A stretch of 11,791 nt of DNA from Candidatus Cloacimonadota bacterium (GTDB taxonomy: Bacteria; Cloacimonadota; Cloacimonadia; Cloacimonadales; TCS61), in NCBI GenBank assembly GCA_030592835.1, contig JAUVIJ010000036.1:1-11791 (forward strand), in the 5' to 3' direction. The stretch's first letter is position 1, and every line of letters begins with the position of its first letter. Positions 1 through 6,006 of the stretch are shown in pieces. The notes beneath the pieces were generated by a model. That model did not search any database. It was not told the DNA's origin and saw only the letters and a list, made by a program, of their open reading frames with translations. A program made the position numbers and the translations under genes.

Positions 1-161
1 AAAAACTAATCGCGGTGAAAAGATCTGGAATTAAGAATGTAATCCTGCCGCGTAAGAACGAACCAAATCTGAGTGAGATCCAGGAAGAAATCAAAAAAGG
101 ACTTAACATCATGCTTATGGATGATGTCGGAGATGTCCTTGAATACGCACTTATAAAATAA
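1..161 (+). CDS. lon: ATP-dependent Lon protease, C-terminal end (partial)
   Basis: Only the last 52 residues are in the window; the reading frame starts at base 3 and stops at the TAA at 159-161. The translated tail contains AVKRSGIKNVILPRKNE, then EIQEEIKKGLNIMLMDDVG, and ends in VLEYALIK. This matches the usual end of Lon's serine-lysine protease domain: (H/K)RAGIKxVILPxxNxxDLxEIPxxV followed by a hydrophobic xVLExAL segment. The catalytic Ser/Lys dyad lies upstream of the window, so activity cannot be judged. Lon is a cytoplasmic AAA+ protease that degrades misfolded and regulatory proteins. The next gene starts 9 bases after the stop and is likely co-transcribed. The identification rests on motif memory, but the match is strong. 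Confidence 0.88.
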   Translation, partial: KLIAVKRSGIKNVILPRKNEPNLSEIQEEIKKGLNIMLMDDVGDVLEYALIK

Positions 162-170
162 CACATCCTC

Positions 171-404
171 ATGGATTTCAAGATTCTTCAGGAAACAAAA
201 CTCGACGATAAATCCATCCGGATAATTATCGAGACAGAAGAATCAGACCTCGTCTATCTGGGATATATCCTGGAAACAATGGAAGGCTGGTGCAATTATA
301 CTACAATATCCAAAAATCCTACTCGGATTGCTGTTGATACCAATATAGATTATTTATCTGACCTGAAAGAATTGCTCCAGTTACTTAAAATCTGGCAATT
401 CTAA
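171..404 (+). CDS. DUF4911-type small protein
   Basis: This 77-residue protein starts at the first ATG after the lon stop; no good Shine-Dalgarno is visible, so it may be translated by coupling with lon. It has no signal peptide or membrane segment and is acidic. The layout is an N-terminal strand (ILQETKLD), a second strand and helix (SDLVYLGYILETMEG), a strand with NYTTI, and a final helix (LSDLKELLQLLKIW). Its size and its pattern of 'xxDxxYLxxILExxEGxxxxxT' followed by a C-terminal Leu-rich helix resemble the DUF4911 family, whose function is unknown. The family call is from memory and moderate; no biochemical role is inferred. Position after lon suggests a housekeeping rather than an accessory gene. 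Confidence 0.62.
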   Translation: MDFKILQETKLDDKSIRIIIETEESDLVYLGYILETMEGWCNYTTISKNPTRIAVDTNIDYLSDLKELLQLLKIWQF

Positions 405-445
405 TCAATCAATATATTCAGAAAATAATTTAAACCGTCTTTAAT

Positions 446-480
446 ATTAATTATATTAAACATAAAATTAATTATATTAA
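446..480 (+). repeat. Two 14-bp direct repeats 21 bp apart, possible operator
   Basis: The 14-mer ATTAATTATATTAA occurs at 446-459 and again, without mismatch, at 467-480. The centre-to-centre distance is 21 bp, two turns of the helix. The pair ends 8 bases before a perfect TTGACA box and about 60 bases before the DUF2089 gene, which encodes an HTH protein. Geometry and position fit an operator or UP-like element, possibly for autoregulation; this is inference. The surrounding DNA is extremely AT-rich, so chance or slippage remains possible. Confidence 0.45.
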
Positions 481-488
481 TATTTATA

Positions 489-519
489 TTGACAATTTTA
501 ATCATAAAACAATTATGGA
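489..519 (+). promoter_or_regulatory. Candidate sigma-70 promoter of the DUF2089 operon
   Basis: A perfect -35 hexamer TTGACA lies at 489-494. The best -10 at a usable distance is TATGGA at 514-519 with a 19-bp spacer, which is long and a weak match. The assignment is supported mainly by the perfect -35 and by its position 46 bases before the chosen start codon and just after the direct repeats. Confidence 0.33.
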
Positions 520-529
520 TACATAATAT

Positions 530-534
530 GGAGG
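530..534 (+). promoter_or_regulatory. Ribosome binding site fixing the DUF2089 start
   Basis: GGAGG at 530-534 sits 5 bases before the ATG at 540. It favours that ATG over the TTG at 489, which overlaps the promoter-like TTGACA, and over the ATG at 528, which overlaps the GGAGG itself. Confidence 0.7.
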
Positions 535-539
535 TTGAT

Positions 540-911
540 ATGAATGTTGGTCTGAAAAAATGTCCGGTCTGCAATTCAGATCTGGAGATCAGGGAGTACC
601 AATGTGGGCATTGTGATACAATAATAAAGGGTAAATTCAGGATTGGAGATCTATCGTCATTAACACCGACTCAGCAGGAATTTGTAAAGATCTTCCTTTG
701 CAGCGAGGGAAATATCAAAGAAGTTGAAAAGATCATGGATATATCTTATCCTACAGTTAAGAACAGATTGGCTGAGATTGCCCGTGTGTTATGTTCGAAA
801 ACAAGGGTAAAAGATGAGATTTCTGAAAGCATACTGGATGAAATCGATCAAGGAAGGATATCTGTGAAAGAAGCCCTAGTTAAGTTTAGGAAAAGGAGTA
901 AAAATGATTAG
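540..911 (+). CDS. DUF2089 zinc-ribbon/HTH regulator with C-terminal SHOCT-like hairpin
   Basis: This 123-residue protein starts at ATG 540 because of the GGAGG in front; the frame is open back to 489, but the extra residues are not family-like. A four-cysteine zinc ribbon comes first (CPVC at 8-11 and CGHC at 22-25). A helix-turn-helix follows at about 57-80 (GNIKEVEKIMDISYPTVKNR), with the 'x-SYPTVxxRL' recognition helix typical of DUF2089. The C-terminus (98-118, ILDEIDQGRISVKEALVKF) is a short helical hairpin of the SHOCT-like type. It is probably a cytoplasmic DNA-binding protein controlling its own operon; the family has no firmly known target that I can cite. It overlaps the next gene by 8 bases, so the two are translationally coupled. 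The same hairpin recurs in both downstream proteins. Confidence 0.85.
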   Translation: MNVGLKKCPVCNSDLEIREYQCGHCDTIIKGKFRIGDLSSLTPTQQEFVKIFLCSEGNIKEVEKIMDISYPTVKNRLAEIARVLCSKTRVKDEISESILDEIDQGRISVKEALVKFRKRSKND

Positions 912-2226
912 AATTGAAAAGAAATTGAAAAGTGAGACTAGAAGTAATCTCGAGTTAAAATTAGAGTCCCGGAATCTCGGGATTAAAGTTGAAGGCTGGG
1001 ATAAGGAACATACCGAGTTTGATATCAAATTGGAATATGAATCGGATTCAGGAAGTGAAATAATTCTGGAAGATGTGATCAAAACAAATTATGAATCTGA
1101 TGCCAATCTTCTCACAATCGAAATCGAAAATGTTGAACATGTTAAAACGTTAAAAGCTGATCTACGTTTATTAGTCCCGAAATTAACAGAAACCGAAGGA
1201 AATCTGGAAAACGGACCGATTAGAATTTCAGGACTTGAGGGAACCCAGAAGATCAGCAGTGAAAACGGTCTGATAAAGCTTCAGGATTGTCGGGGAGAAC
1301 TGCACCTGCAAAACGAGAATGGATCCCTGAAGATAAATGATCATGTCGGAGATATCACAGCCAGTACGGAAAACGGAGCTTTTGTTATCAAGAACTGTCA
1401 GGGAATTTTCAAGATCACAACTGAAAACGGTGTTGTTAAAAGCTATAATTCTGCAGGTAAACTGGATTTAATTGGTGAGAACAATGTAGTAAAGGTATTG
1501 GATTCAAAATTCGATCAGGTTGATATCAAAAGTGAAAATGGCAGTATTTACTACGAGTTTGCTGAAATCTCTGCTGGTTCTTTCAAATTTTCCAATATTA
1601 ATGGCAGGATACAGTTGATCATCCCGGATAAGATCCCTGTTTCTCTGGAAGCTGTTAATGGTAATGGACGGATCAATATCGGGGTGAAAGGTGAGTACGA
1701 ACGTAGCTCAGAACATGGGAAAGCCAAGGTGATCATGATGAGGGGCAATGGTAATGTAAAGATCCGTGCCGAGAACGAACAAGGAAGTATCAATATATCC
1801 GATACAGCGATGAAAACCCGGAAGACTTTCAAATTTTCAGGAATTTCCGATATGATAAACAATATAATGGATTCTATTCCTGAACAGGAATTGGAAAAAG
1901 CAGACGAATCTATAGAGAGAGTAAAGATGAAGATCAAGAGCATCGATTTTAAAGGGATTGAACAGAAAGTGCAGGCAGCCATGAATAAAGTCGATGAAGC
2001 TATATCCTCTGAATTCACCAGCGATAAGAACCGTGAGATCTTGGCAAAGGTCAAAATCAAAGTCGATAAAGCTTTGGGAGGGATCCAGGAGACGTTCAGG
2101 AAAACAGAGGATCAAAATGAAAAAGAAGAACAAAGCCGCTTAAAAATACTGAAAATGGTTGAGGAAGGAAAAATAACAGTTGATGAAGCTGAAAAACTGT
2201 TAGCCGCATTGGGAATAAAAAAATGA
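904..2226 (+). CDS. DUF4097 beta-helix protein (YvlB/LiaX-like) with C-terminal SHOCT-like hairpin
   Basis: This 440-residue protein starts at ATG 904 behind AGGAG. No signal peptide or membrane segment is seen, so it should be cytoplasmic. Residues ~1-300 form a DUF4097 adhesin-like beta-helix. From about residue 95 a rung motif recurs roughly every 20 residues: LENGPIRI, SENGLIKL, NENGSLKI, TENGAFVI, TENGVVKS, GENNVVKV, SENGSIYY, NINGRIQL, NGNGRINI. Residues ~310-410 are charged and helical. The last 30 residues (LKMVEEGKITVDEAEKLLAA) are a SHOCT-like hairpin very close to the one found in YvlB and LiaX. In those Firmicutes proteins the hairpin is, as I recall, N-terminal; here it is C-terminal. 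LiaX is linked to sensing envelope-active peptides in Enterococcus; a similar envelope-stress role here is inference. The stop overlaps the next start as ATGA. Confidence 0.82.
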   Translation: MIRIEKKLKSETRSNLELKLESRNLGIKVEGWDKEHTEFDIKLEYESDSGSEIILEDVIKTNYESDANLLTIEIENVEHVKTLKADLRLLVPKLTETEGNLENGPIRISGLEGTQKISSENGLIKLQDCRGELHLQNENGSLKINDHVGDITASTENGAFVIKNCQGIFKITTENGVVKSYNSAGKLDLIGENNVVKVLDSKFDQVDIKSENGSIYYEFAEISAGSFKFSNINGRIQLIIPDKIPVSLEAVNGNGRINIGVKGEYERSSEHGKAKVIMMRGNGNVKIRAENEQGSINISDTAMKTRKTFKFSGISDMINNIMDSIPEQELEKADESIERVKMKIKSIDFKGIEQKVQAAMNKVDEAISSEFTSDKNREILAKVKIKVDKALGGIQETFRKTEDQNEKEEQSRLKILKMVEEGKITVDEAEKLLAALGIKK

Positions 2227-2609
2227 AGGAAAAGAGAAAGGTTCTGGATCTTCTGGCGCAGAAGAAAATATCTGCAGAAGAGGCTAACGACTTACTGAAA
2301 TCTCTTGAAGGGAAACAGGAGAAGGCAGTATCAGCGAGAAAACTGGTACTGGAGATCAGGCAGCAGAAAGGATTGAAAGCTCACTTCCGGATTGCTATAC
2401 CCTTGATTATAACTAAAATGTTTCGCAGTTCTTTGACATCTGCCATCGAGTGGTCTGCAGAGTTTGGAGAATCAGAGTTTGACCTGAATGCACTGAACTG
2501 GAATGAGATAATATCGATGGCATCATCGGGTGACCTTGGGGACATAGTGAACTTAAACTTCGAACAGGGTGAAGACACTCCTTTCAGTCTGAGGATTTTC
2601 GTAGAATAA
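2223..2609 (+). CDS. Small SHOCT-like domain protein, partner of the DUF4097 gene
   Basis: This 128-residue protein starts at ATG 2223, sharing ATGA with the preceding stop, which points to coupled translation. Residues 5-28 (RKVLDLLAQKKISAEEANDL) form the same SHOCT-like hairpin as in the two upstream proteins. The rest is one small domain with a strand (KLVLEIRQ), a hydrophobic segment (FRIAIPLIITKMFR), an acidic helical part (FDLNALNWNEIISMASSGDL) and a terminal strand pair (NLNFEQ...FSLRIFVE). This order resembles the domain of YvlB-type companion proteins, where an 'IxIPLxLxK' segment precedes an acidic helix and a final 'VEIYVE' strand. The hydrophobic stretch is too broken for a confident membrane helix. 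A direct interaction with the DUF4097 protein is likely but inferred. The operon ends here at a strong terminator. Confidence 0.72.
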   Translation: MKEKRKVLDLLAQKKISAEEANDLLKSLEGKQEKAVSARKLVLEIRQQKGLKAHFRIAIPLIITKMFRSSLTSAIEWSAEFGESEFDLNALNWNEIISMASSGDLGDIVNLNFEQGEDTPFSLRIFVE

Positions 2610-2619
2610 AAATCTATTG

Positions 2620-2650
2620 AAACTGCCTTGTTTTCGCAAGGCAGTTTTTT
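2620..2650 (+). terminator. Intrinsic terminator of the DUF2089-DUF4097 operon
   Basis: The 11-bp perfect stem AAACTGCCTTG / CAAGGCAGTTT (2620-2630 and 2637-2647) has a 6-base loop TTTTCG and runs into six T residues at 2645-2650. It lies 11 bases after the last stop of the operon and separates it from the sigma-factor gene. Confidence 0.92.
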
Positions 2651-2690
2651 ATTTCATCTGGGTTTAAGAGATGTTTTATAAAAAATATCC

Positions 2691-2719
2691 GAACCTTTCT
2701 CTATCTCGATTGTTATATA
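2691..2719 (+). promoter_or_regulatory. Candidate promoter of the sigma-factor gene
   Basis: GAACCT at 2691-2696 and TATATA at 2714-2719 are 17 bp apart, and the -10 is 27 bases before the ATG. GAAC is the core of many ECF -35 elements, while TATATA looks like a sigma-70 -10. Either a housekeeping or a self-activated promoter would fit. Only this pairing was found in the 96-base gap. Confidence 0.35.
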
Positions 2720-2746
2720 AATGAGAGCATTAAAAAAGGATGGTAA

Positions 2747-3961
2747 ATGGAATCAAAAGAAATTTCAAATGAAGAACTTATCGAATCGATTCCCAAATTA
2801 AAATTTTATATCAGAACTTTTATTCGTGATGAAAATTCAGTCGATGATATCCTGCAGGAAACATTGATTTCAGCTCTTTCCAAACTTATCGAGCTTGAAG
2901 AACCTTATAATATCTTTGGTTGGCTCAGGACAGTTGCCAGAAACAAATGTCTGAATTTTCTCAAGAGTCAAAAAAAGATGATTAGATTCAATAACATTCC
3001 GGAAAGATATTTTTCCATGGAACTGGATAGCGCTGAAAATGAGAATGAAGACCGGCTTGTGAGTTCTTTGAATAACCTACCAGATTCACAAAAATACATC
3101 GTGAAGATGAAATATTTCACACATCATTCTATCAAGGAAATCAGTAAGTTATTCAAGATTCCGGAAGGAACAGTTAAACGCAGACTTTTTGATGCTCGTA
3201 AAAATTTGAAAAAGGATATGGAGATGAAGAAAGAAAAAGGAAAAAAAACAAAAAGAATTGCACCTGAAATTAAGATCGTTCCTAAAAAGGAAAGCAAAAT
3301 AAAGTCTGTAAAAAGACTGGGTTATGGACTTTGTTTCGGAGCACCACTTGCAGGAATCGGTGATGTAGAAGTATGTGATGCCTATGAATATCCTGGCAGA
3401 ATATTTGTATATCGAGCTAATTCTAAAGTAAACAGGAAAGCAATGATGCTGGGTTCTGAAGTTTGGGAAGTTGTTAATGAATACGAAAAACGGGAAGGTG
3501 AACATTCCAGATTTCTTTACTATACATTTGATGAAAAAGAAATTTCAATGCCTTTTCGTATTATGAATTTTTCTCCTGAATTAAGGATCGATATTGACCA
3601 AAAAGAGTTGGTTGGTCCTTCGGAACTTGAAATTAGAACAGGTGAGTTTGTTGAACCTGAAAAGGACAATGAGATCAGAGTTATTGATGTTGTAGATGTG
3701 AAAATAGGAGATAAAGAATATAAAGATGTTATTCGTAAGAAATATAGTTCTGATGATTATCACGGAAGATGTTATACGGAAGAGTTTTACAATTCCGAAG
3801 GACGGGAAATACTTCAAAGAAATTATATCGGAGAGAATTGGAAAATGGGTGGATTTGTAACCTGGGAAAAATGGAAAGATTCTCTGGAAATCGAGTTCAA
3901 AGGAGAAAATTTCAGGTTGTGGTTCGAATTTATTTTGATCGATCGTTATACTGAAAAGTGA
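2747..3961 (+). CDS. ECF-type sigma-70 factor with large unidentified C-terminal domain
   Basis: This 404-residue protein starts at ATG 2747 behind AAGGATG. Sigma region 2 spans about 10-78 (RDENSVDDILQETLISALSK, then GWLRTVARNKCLNFLKSQ). Region 4 spans about 104-156 (LNNLPDSQKYIVKMKYF, then SIKEISKLFKIPEGTVKRRL). Those parts alone are the length of a normal ECF sigma factor. A lysine-rich linker (about 152-190) leads into some 215 further residues predicted to be mostly beta-strand, with Gly, Trp and Tyr-rich turns (GYGLCFGAPLAGIGDVEVCD; EEFYNSEGREILQRNYIGEN; FVTWEKWKDSLEIEFKGENF). There is no transmembrane segment. It does not look like the SnoaL-like extension of ECF41. The domain may sense a signal or restrain the sigma part in cis, which would explain why no anti-sigma gene is adjacent; this is inference. 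Confidence 0.85.
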   Translation: MESKEISNEELIESIPKLKFYIRTFIRDENSVDDILQETLISALSKLIELEEPYNIFGWLRTVARNKCLNFLKSQKKMIRFNNIPERYFSMELDSAENENEDRLVSSLNNLPDSQKYIVKMKYFTHHSIKEISKLFKIPEGTVKRRLFDARKNLKKDMEMKKEKGKKTKRIAPEIKIVPKKESKIKSVKRLGYGLCFGAPLAGIGDVEVCDAYEYPGRIFVYRANSKVNRKAMMLGSEVWEVVNEYEKREGEHSRFLYYTFDEKEISMPFRIMNFSPELRIDIDQKELVGPSELEIRTGEFVEPEKDNEIRVIDVVDVKIGDKEYKDVIRKKYSSDDYHGRCYTEEFYNSEGREILQRNYIGENWKMGGFVTWEKWKDSLEIEFKGENFRLWFEFILIDRYTEK

Positions 3962-3968
3962 TTAACCA

Positions 3969-3999
3969 CCTATCTACGCTAAAGCCAAGCCAAGGTAGG
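3969..3999. repeat. Imperfect hairpin in the convergent intergenic gap
   Basis: CCTATCT (3969-3975) can pair with AGGTAGG (3993-3999) using one G-U pair, with a possible inner GCT/AGC helix. It begins 8 bases after the sigma-factor stop, but no T-run follows, so it is not a convincing intrinsic terminator. It is locally GC-richer than its surroundings and may be a remnant of a dispersed palindromic repeat. The rest of the gap to 4106 holds only short AT-rich hairpins. Confidence 0.4.
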
Positions 4000-4106
4000 A
4001 GAAAACATAATGGTATGAGAAAATATCATACGAAAAGTCATTAATAAATTCAACAAATAATTTTTTGTTAACTCTCTAAATATTTTTTATTATTATATTA
4101 TCTTTT

Positions 4107-4706
4107 TCAAACTTCCAGGTCGATAAGCTGTAATCCCGCAGCCAGGTATAACAACCCCCCGATAAGAAAAGTGATGAAAAAAAGCCCCAGAACCAGATAG
4201 AACAGCATTTTTAACCTTTCAGTAAGGGTTTTGGTAACATTACAACGAAGATAATAAGACTCTACCAGGAAATAGATTGATCCACAAAAACCGATGAAAA
4301 AGATCAGGGTTCCAACCACGAGATAAAACAAGGTAAGATTGAAACTTGTGCTTGAGATTATATGATAGAATACATACACCAGGCTCAGATAGATGCTGAG
4401 AAGAATTAGAGGAACCAACCAGTATTTTTTAATCCCTCTGATGATCCATGAAATAGAGATGCCCTGAAAAAATTTGATCATGAAAGTGATCATAGGGACA
4501 AGCACGATCAGTGATCTGAGATAGATGATCAGGGGAAGAAATTTAAATCTGAAAAGATAACCAAAGAGATTTATTGCCAGGGCTAACAGTAAAAATGCGA
4601 TCAGACGGCTGATTATCAGCTCAGTTTTATTAATAGGTTTTCTGATCTTTTTACCAGAAGAGAAAAAACTTTTAATTTGGTAATGGATATTGTAAAAAAA
4701 GGTCAT
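4107..4706 (-). CDS. Five-helix integral membrane protein, unknown function
   Basis: This 199-residue protein starts at the ATG at 4706, with GGAG 8 bases in front. After a basic N-terminus (SSGKKIRKPINK, suggesting it is cytoplasmic) there are five hydrophobic segments at about 31-52, 57-77, 95-117, 122-148 and 166-190. Connecting loops are short, and those at 78-94 (GISISWIIRGIKKYW) and 149-165 (ESYYLRCNVTKTLTERLK) carry the positive charges. No catalytic or transport motif is visible and I do not recognise the family; the layout recalls small Yip1/DUF-type inner-membrane proteins but this is only a shape likeness. It is the last gene of the minus-strand group, 67 bases after the secreted protein gene, and may be expressed with it. 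Confidence 0.68.
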   Translation of the reverse strand: MTFFYNIHYQIKSFFSSGKKIRKPINKTELIISRLIAFLLLALAINLFGYLFRFKFLPLIIYLRSLIVLVPMITFMIKFFQGISISWIIRGIKKYWLVPLILLSIYLSLVYVFYHIISSTSFNLTLFYLVVGTLIFFIGFCGSIYFLVESYYLRCNVTKTLTERLKMLFYLVLGLFFITFLIGGLLYLAAGLQLIDLEV

Positions 4707-4773
4707 CCATCAAACTCCGATCATTGTTCTGTGAACAGGATCAAGAAGATAACTGCGATCATCCCAGTTTGTA

Positions 4774-5391
4774 TCAGAGGATAAATTCATAACCGGCAAA
4801 GATGTGAAAATCAGATTTAATCCCCGTTATAGGACCTTTGAAACTGCCGCCAATCTGCATCATCAAACCTTTGTGATTCCTGAATTTGAAATCGTATTCA
4901 AACTTGGATTTTTTCTTTTCGGTCTGGGTCCATTTGATAGTAGATCCCCAGGATTCATTGGAAAAATGAAAACCCAGCAGAGGGCGTATCATATTAAGTT
5001 TGGATTTTAAATTTTCTTTTCGATCCAGGTAATAAATATAAGTGTTTCTGATCCCGCCCAGAAATCCATAGATGAAATACTTACTGCCTTCAGTTCGATT
5101 AGAAAAGTTATGGATATATCCTTCATGATAACGCAGGTCTTGAAATTCATTATTATAGCTGTGAATTTTGAGGAATGTACCCCCTCCAATACCGAAATTA
5201 TAATAGATATTGAAGATATCAGCATCGATATTGAACCCGATTATCGGACTTTGATGATCAAAATTCGGATATTGATAATAATGAGCTGCCGATGTCAAAA
5301 TAATCCGGGCATTGATATTATCCGGAAATATCGGAGAAAAATGTAACATTATGATTAGAAGTAAAAGAACAAATAACTCTTTAGATTTCAT
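4774..5391 (-). CDS. Secreted beta-rich protein, possible outer-membrane barrel
   Basis: This 205-residue protein starts at the ATG at 5391. That start gives a textbook signal peptide (MKSKELFVLLLLIIMLHFSP, cleavage likely after the NINA at about 25-28). The longer frame to 5424 would bury this peptide behind 11 residues and has no Shine-Dalgarno. The mature part is rich in alternating Tyr/Phe/Ile strands with Gly turns (FGIGGGTFLKIH, YFIYGFLGGIRNTYIYYL), and ends in a strand, FHIFAGYEFIL, as small outer-membrane beta-barrels often do. The family is not recognised. The start codon lies inside the last codons of the CYTH gene (11-base overlap), so translation of the two is probably coupled. 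Confidence 0.7.
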   Translation of the reverse strand: MKSKELFVLLLLIIMLHFSPIFPDNINARIILTSAAHYYQYPNFDHQSPIIGFNIDADIFNIYYNFGIGGGTFLKIHSYNNEFQDLRYHEGYIHNFSNRTEGSKYFIYGFLGGIRNTYIYYLDRKENLKSKLNMIRPLLGFHFSNESWGSTIKWTQTEKKKSKFEYDFKFRNHKGLMMQIGGSFKGPITGIKSDFHIFAGYEFIL

Positions 5392-5917
5392 TATTATTAT
5401 TTTCCTGGTCCAGGATAAGATCACTGTAAGATCCTGCGATAAGATCAGCCTGTTTGATCTTAAATAGATCCATGTATAAGAAGCATTGTTTCAGAAGATC
5501 TTCTTCGCAGACTTTATCCGGATTTCCCTGAGCTTCGATCTCAACAAAAGCACCTAATTGTTTTACCTCGTCAAGGTGAATTTTTACATTATCGATATAA
5601 TATATTTCTCTTTTCTTTTCTACAATTACTCTGACACCTAACAGTTTTATGAGTATTTCTTTCAACTCCTTATACGAACCGGATCTGTGGATTATTACCT
5701 CAGATTTTTTAGGAGTGGGACTGTCAGGACGATGATAATAGATCAAACCCTGTTCAATATTACCTTCTCTTATCTTCAGTCTTCCCTGGCGAACTTTAAA
5801 GTAAGTATCCTTCTGGATATCAATCCCTTTGAAATCAGCCCGAAGTTGCTTCAGGATCTGCAGGACCATATTCTGATCAGCCGATTTAGCCTTTATCTCA
5901 ATATTGATCTTTTTCAT
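5381..5917 (-). CDS. cyaB: CYTH-domain enzyme, class IV adenylate cyclase (CyaB)-like
   Basis: This 178-residue protein starts at the ATG at 5917 and has full CYTH-domain length. The N-terminal strand carries EIKAK (residues 7-11), followed by DTYFKVRQGRLKIRE, then LIYYHRPD, and the C-terminal acidic strand motif KKREIYYIDNVKIHLDEVKQ plus GAFVEIEAQG. These charged residues line the tunnel that binds triphosphate and divalent metal. CYTH enzymes act on the triphosphates of nucleotides or thiamine, or on inorganic triphosphate. From sequence alone, cAMP synthesis and triphosphate hydrolysis cannot be told apart. The opening motif is E-x-K-x-K, not the classic E-x-E-x-K. The protein is cytoplasmic. 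It lies between two genes for secreted proteins, overlaps the downstream one, and has no clear Shine-Dalgarno; a 12-bp palindrome covers its start codon. Confidence 0.85.
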   Translation of the reverse strand: MKKINIEIKAKSADQNMVLQILKQLRADFKGIDIQKDTYFKVRQGRLKIREGNIEQGLIYYHRPDSPTPKKSEVIIHRSGSYKELKEILIKLLGVRVIVEKKREIYYIDNVKIHLDEVKQLGAFVEIEAQGNPDKVCEEDLLKQCFLYMDLFKIKQADLIAGSYSDLILDQENNNNEI

Positions 5918-5927
5918 ACGATCGTAT
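5916..5927. repeat. 12-bp perfect palindrome over the cyaB-like start codon
   Basis: ATACGATCGTAT at 5916-5927 reads the same on both strands and includes two bases of the start codon of the CYTH gene. As DNA it could be an operator half-site pair; as RNA it could only fold with a very small loop. Its position where a ribosome binding site should be suggests some control of this gene, but a chance palindrome is possible. Confidence 0.4.
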
Positions 5928-6006
5928 AAATATTCCTGATGGAATGAATTTGCATCTCAGGTTATCATCCAATTAAGTAGAGATCAAAAATCTAAAAAAA
6001 TATTAA

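Noticed and set aside
489..539. TTG start for the DUF2089 gene, adding 17 residues
   Set aside because: The TTG is the -35-like TTGACA, there is no ribosome site, and the ATG at 540 has GGAGG in front and begins the family-like sequence.
1551..2060. 169-codon minus-strand reading frame within the DUF4097 gene
   Set aside because: It is the complement of a clearly coding region with conserved repeats, and has no start signal of its own.
4013..4031. Hairpin GTATGA/TCATAC as terminator of the sigma gene
   Set aside because: The stem is only 6 bp and no T-run follows on either strand.
5392..5424. Longer start of the secreted protein at 5424
   Set aside because: It would put 11 residues in front of a good signal peptide and lacks a Shine-Dalgarno.
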